From Clostridium sp. (GTDB lineage: Bacteria > Bacillota > Clostridia > Lachnospirales > Lachnospiraceae), in the NCBI GenBank assembly GCA_004554205.1, contig SFNH01000068.1, positions 1-26,350 of the forward strand: a stretch of DNA of 26,350 bases. Direction: 5' to 3'. This document shows positions 23,783-26,350 of this stretch, piece by piece. Numbering within the stretch: the stretch's first letter is position 1; every line of letters starts with the position of its first letter. A model generated the notes under the pieces. The model was given only the letters and a program-made list of their open reading frames with translations. It did no database searches and was not told the DNA's origin. Position numbers and translations under genes: made by a program.

Positions 23783-25021
23783 ATGGCGAATGTGAGACCA
23801 TTCCGGTGTATTCGTCCGAACAGGGAAGCGGCGTCAAGGGTGGCGGCGCTTCCTTATGATGTTTACGACCGGAGAGAGGCGAGGCAGGTGACGAAGGTAA
23901 ATCCCCTGTCATTTTTAAATATCGACCGGGCGGAGACACAGTTTGCGGAGGAGACGGATCCGTATGCGCCCGAGGTGTATGAGAAGGCAAAGGAGATGTT
24001 GGAGCGCTTTCAGGACGAGGGCATTCTCGTGTCGGATGAGGCGGAGTGCTATTATCTCTATGAGCTGACTATGGACGGGCGGGCGCAGACCGGGATTGTG
24101 GCGTGCGCCTCGATTGATGATTATGTGAGCGGCGTGATCGCAAAGCATGAGAATACCCGCGAGGATAAGGAGCAGGATCGGATTCGCCATGTGGACGTGA
24201 CCGATGCGCACACGGGGCCGATCTTCCTGGCGTACCGTTCGGATGAAAAGCTCGGTGAGCTTGTGGAGTCCGTGAAACGCGAAAAGCCGCTGTATGATTT
24301 TGTGTCGGACGACGGCATTTCCCACCGGGTATGGCGGATTGCGGACGCGGCGGATATCGGGCGAATCCGGGAGCGCTTTGAGAAGATCCCGAGGCTTTAC
24401 ATTGCCGACGGGCATCACAGGGCGGCGTCCGCGGTGAAGGTGGGTCTGAAACGGCGTGGCGAGAACCCGGATCATACCGGCGAGGAGCCTTTCAATTACT
24501 TTTTGTCGGTGCTGTTCCCGGACGACCAGCTTGCGATCATGCCGTACAACCGTGTGGTGAAGAGCCTGAACGGTTACGATCGGGACGGATTCATGGAGCA
24601 GGTAAGGATGAGATTTACGGTCGAGCCGCTGGGGGAGCAGGGCTGTCAGCCGGAGAGGCGTCATCAGATCGGGATGTACCTGGACGGTGAGTGGTACAGA
24701 CTGACTGTGCGGCAGGAGTTTATCACAGACGACCCGGTAAAGGGGCTGGATGTATCCATCTTGCAGGATATTTTGCTCGCGCCGGTGCTCGGGATCGCGG
24801 ACCCGCGAACCGACGAGCGGATTCAGTTCGTCGGCGGGATCCGCGGGCTGTCGGAGCTTAAGCGGCTGGTGGACGGCGGGGCGGCTGTCGCCTTCTCCAT
24901 GTATCCGACCTCCATCGGGGAGCTGTTTTCCGTGGCCGACGCGGGGCTTTTGATGCCACCGAAATCCACCTGGTTTGAGCCGAAGCTTCGAAGCGGTCTG
25001 TTCATCCATAAGCTTAGGTGA
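23783..25021 (+). CDS. DUF1015 family protein, linked to serine biosynthesis
   Basis: 412 aa, soluble, no signal peptide or membrane helix. Family features: N-terminal VRPFRCIRPNREAASRVAAL and PYDVYDR, NPLSFLNIDRAE, VIAKHENTREDKEQDRIRHV (119-138), and YIADGHHRAASAVKVGL (206-222), where DGHHR recalls the GHxR motif of ParB/sulfiredoxin-type phosphotransfer domains, then MPYNRVVK. It lies 15 bp after serA, behind AAAGGAGAAGG. DUF1015 genes often follow serC-serA in Clostridia. No serB is present here, so a role in phosphoserine or serine phosphate metabolism is plausible but not shown. Confidence 0.9.
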   Translation: MANVRPFRCIRPNREAASRVAALPYDVYDRREARQVTKVNPLSFLNIDRAETQFAEETDPYAPEVYEKAKEMLERFQDEGILVSDEAECYYLYELTMDGRAQTGIVACASIDDYVSGVIAKHENTREDKEQDRIRHVDVTDAHTGPIFLAYRSDEKLGELVESVKREKPLYDFVSDDGISHRVWRIADAADIGRIRERFEKIPRLYIADGHHRAASAVKVGLKRRGENPDHTGEEPFNYFLSVLFPDDQLAIMPYNRVVKSLNGYDRDGFMEQVRMRFTVEPLGEQGCQPERRHQIGMYLDGEWYRLTVRQEFITDDPVKGLDVSILQDILLAPVLGIADPRTDERIQFVGGIRGLSELKRLVDGGAAVAFSMYPTSIGELFSVADAGLLMPPKSTWFEPKLRSGLFIHKLR

Positions 25022-25025
25022 GATT

Positions 25026-25065
25026 CCGGGCAAAATGAAGCCGGTTTTCGCGTTAATTTTTTTTT
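25026..25065 (+). terminator. Weak intrinsic terminator after the leuB-DUF1015 unit
   Basis: CCGG (25026-25029) and CCGG (25041-25044) can form a short stem, extended by a G-C pair with a bulge, over an 8-nt loop. TTTT follows directly and a run of nine T (25057-25065) a little later. The stem is short, so this is tentative. Confidence 0.45.
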
Positions 25066-25075
25066 GGGGGGGGGG
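25057..25075. repeat. T9G10 homopolymer tract between convergent genes
   Basis: Nine T (25057-25065) are followed by ten G (25066-25075). The G run abuts the stop codon of the minus-strand DAHP synthase gene at 25076. Such tracts slip readily, but this one is outside both coding regions. It may also be a sequencing or assembly weak spot. Confidence 0.9.
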
Positions 25076-26104
25076 TCATACCCCCTCCGCGATGTCATAT
25101 ACGAGCCGCGCGGACTCCTCCCAGCCGAGGCAGGGGTCCGTGATGGACTTGCCGTAGCAGCGCTCGCCGATCTTCTGGCTGCCGCTTTCTATGTAGCTTT
25201 CGATCATCACGCCCTTGACGAAGGTCTTAAGGTCGGGGGAATGCCTGCGGCTGCTGAGCACTTCCTTGACGATCCGGATCTGCTCAAAATACTGTTTGTT
25301 GGAGTTGGAATGGTTGGCGTCGACAATGCACGCCGGGTTTGCCAGATTCCGTTCCATATACAGATGATGAAGCAGCATCAGATCCTCATAGTGGTAGTTG
25401 GGCAGGCACTGGCCGTGCTTGTTGACCGCGCCCCGCAGGATGGTGTGGGTCCAGGGGTTGCCGTCGGTCTTTACCTCCCAGTCGCGCATGATGAATTCGT
25501 GGCCGCTCTGGGCTGCCCGCACGGAATTTAACATCACGCTTAAGTCGCCGCTGGTCGGGTTCTTCATGCCTACGGGAACATGGCAGCCGCTTGATACCAG
25601 GCGGTGCTGCTGGTTCTCCACGGAGCGGGCGCCCACGGCGATATAGGACATGATATCGTCCAGATAGCTGACATTGTCGGGGTAGAGCATCTCGTCGGCG
25701 GTGGAAAGCCCGGTCTCCATCAGGACGCGCATATGCAGGTGGCGGATCGCGTGGAGCCCCTCCGCCATGCTGGGACGCTTCTCCGGATCCGGCTGGTGGA
25801 GCATACCCTTGTAGCCCTCGCCGGTCGTGCGCGGTTTATTGGTATAGATCCGCGGGATCAGGATCAGCTTATCCCCGGTATCCTCCTGAAGCTTTACGAG
25901 GCGGTTCGTGTAGTCCAGGACAGAGTCCTCATTGTCCGCGGAGCAGGGGCCGATGATCACCAGAAATTTATCGCTCTTTCCCGAAATCACATCTTTTATT
26001 TTCTCGTCGCGCGCAGCTTTCACAGCGGTGTATTCCGCGGGCAGCGGGAACTGTTCTTTGATCTCTGCCGGGGTCGGCAGCTTGTTGATGAATTCAAATG
26101 CCAT
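25076..26104 (-). CDS. 3-deoxy-7-phosphoheptulonate (DAHP) synthase, class I
   Basis: First step of the shikimate pathway: phosphoenolpyruvate plus erythrose-4-phosphate gives DAHP; metal-dependent and cytosolic. 342 aa from the chosen start, matching AroF/AroG/AroH-type enzymes. Motifs: IIGPCSADNEDS (50-61, metal Cys54), KPRTTGEGYKGML (90-102), GARSVENQQHRLVSSG (158-173), GMKNPTSGD (179-187) and VDANHSNSNKQ (261-271). ATG at 26102-26104 is chosen because GAGGAG lies 9 nt upstream; the frame is open to 26191, but that would cross the promoter. Which aromatic amino acid feeds back cannot be told, so no allele letter is given. It converges on the serine operon. Confidence 0.95.
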   Translation of the reverse strand: MAFEFINKLPTPAEIKEQFPLPAEYTAVKAARDEKIKDVISGKSDKFLVIIGPCSADNEDSVLDYTNRLVKLQEDTGDKLILIPRIYTNKPRTTGEGYKGMLHQPDPEKRPSMAEGLHAIRHLHMRVLMETGLSTADEMLYPDNVSYLDDIMSYIAVGARSVENQQHRLVSSGCHVPVGMKNPTSGDLSVMLNSVRAAQSGHEFIMRDWEVKTDGNPWTHTILRGAVNKHGQCLPNYHYEDLMLLHHLYMERNLANPACIVDANHSNSNKQYFEQIRIVKEVLSSRRHSPDLKTFVKGVMIESYIESGSQKIGERCYGKSITDPCLGWEESARLVYDIAEGV

Positions 26105-26133
26105 GATCGTATTCTCCTCGTTTTCAATAGAAA

Positions 26134-26146
26134 TCCGGTAACCGGA
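26134..26146. promoter_or_regulatory. Small palindrome in the DAHP synthase leader
   Basis: TCCGGT (26134-26139) and ACCGGA (26141-26146) flank one A. On the minus strand the dyad covers about +4 to +16 of the predicted transcript, a usual repressor position. It is short and unassigned. Confidence 0.35.
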
Positions 26147-26156
26147 AAGTGTTATC

Positions 26157-26185
26157 ATTATAAAACACGCAGAATAAAAATGCAA
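26157..26185 (-). promoter_or_regulatory. Promoter of the DAHP synthase gene
   Basis: On the minus strand a perfect TATAAT (26157-26162) lies 17 bp after TTGCAT (26180-26185). The -10 box is ideal and the -35 box matches 3/6 positions, suggesting dependence on an activator or modest strength. Transcription would start near 26150. Confidence 0.6.
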
Positions 26186-26251
26186 TGGCAATCGCGGGCG
26201 TAAGCAGCCGGGGTTTTCTCTTTTGCTCGGTCGCCGGATGTAAAACTTTTG

Positions 26252-26326
26252 CTGTAACTGTTCAGTACCTTCACAGTTACAGGCAAAAATCCATGAAAAT
26301 TGCCTTCGGCAATGGGATTTTTGCCT
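26252..26326. repeat. Two-hairpin intergenic element upstream of the DAHP synthase gene
   Basis: First hairpin: CTGTAACTGT (26252-26261) pairs with ACAGTTACAG (26273-26282) over an 11-nt loop. Second hairpin: AGGCAAAAATCC (26281-26292) pairs with GGATTTTTGCCT (26315-26326), and inside it ATTGCC (26299-26304) pairs with GGCAAT (26308-26313) around TTC. All arms are perfect. The first hairpin is related to the element at 19739-19765. It may be a REP-like dispersed repeat, or a structured RNA or terminator of a gene beyond the window. Confidence 0.7.
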
Positions 26327-26350
26327 ACAACCGCCACGTTTTCTTACGGT
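26327..26350. other. Window end, no gene recognised
   Basis: The last bases after the two-hairpin element contain no recognisable start codon with a ribosome binding site or other signal. The upstream neighbour of the DAHP synthase gene lies outside the window. Confidence 0.4.

Noticed and set aside
23915..25033. Minus-strand open frame (372 codons) opposite the DUF1015 gene
   Set aside because: Compositionally typical of antisense frames and opposite a well-supported gene with a strong start.
26105..26191. 29-residue N-terminal extension of DAHP synthase
   Set aside because: It would start upstream of the perfect TATAAT box and lacks a Shine-Dalgarno; the internal ATG at 26104 has GAGGAG and the family N-terminus.

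Overview
The window looks like a chromosomal segment of a moderately GC-rich Gram-positive member of the Clostridia, most probably a Lachnospiraceae-type gut anaerobe. This is inferred from strong AGGAGG-type ribosome binding sites, sigma-A promoters with 17-bp spacers, a LicD/LicC-type decoration pathway, clostridial hydrophobic-W-like and choline-binding-like wall modules, and a serC-serA-DUF1015 gene order. No rRNA, tRNA, CRISPR array or intact mobile element was seen.

Region 1 (1-16558) is a cell-surface polysaccharide locus. It opens with the tail of a HEPN/HI0074-type gene coupled to UDP-galactopyranose mutase (glf). A converging pair follows on the minus strand: a GlfT-like GT2 glycosyltransferase and an unusual fusion of a LicC-like nucleotidyltransferase with a CobD/HisC-like PLP enzyme, both behind a consensus promoter. 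Divergent from these run a Wzx-type flippase and a LicD phosphotransferase, closed by a strong hairpin. A minus-strand secreted L,D-transpeptidase with wall-binding modules comes next. A long plus-strand block then carries a GT8, three GT2 enzymes, a second flippase, DUF2304 and DUF2142 membrane proteins, an rfbC (rmlC) broken by an apparent 8-bp loss, and an ABC-2 polysaccharide export permease whose ATPase partner is absent.

Region 2 (16559-16941) is an AT-rich gap holding a possible truncated ORF and a good promoter, with no T-box visible. It marks the junction between the surface locus and core metabolism.

Region 3 (16942-25021) is a tightly spaced plus-strand set: leuB, ilvD, ilvB, serC, serA and a DUF1015 gene. 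These are branched-chain amino acid and serine biosynthesis genes, probably one transcription unit. It meets a minus-strand DAHP synthase (aromatic pathway) tail to tail, across a T9G10 tract. Upstream of the DAHP synthase are a promoter, a small palindrome and a highly structured two-hairpin repeat. Part of that repeat resembles a 27-bp element between ilvD and ilvB.

The most interesting idea is a possible kinase-free phospho-amino-alcohol decoration route. The PLP domain would make the amino-alcohol phosphate, the fused LicC-like domain would activate it with CTP, LicD would attach it to a galactofuranose/rhamnose-type glycan, and a nearby L,D-transpeptidase carries choline-binding-type repeats that might recognise it. 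The domains are read from the sequence; the pathway is inference.
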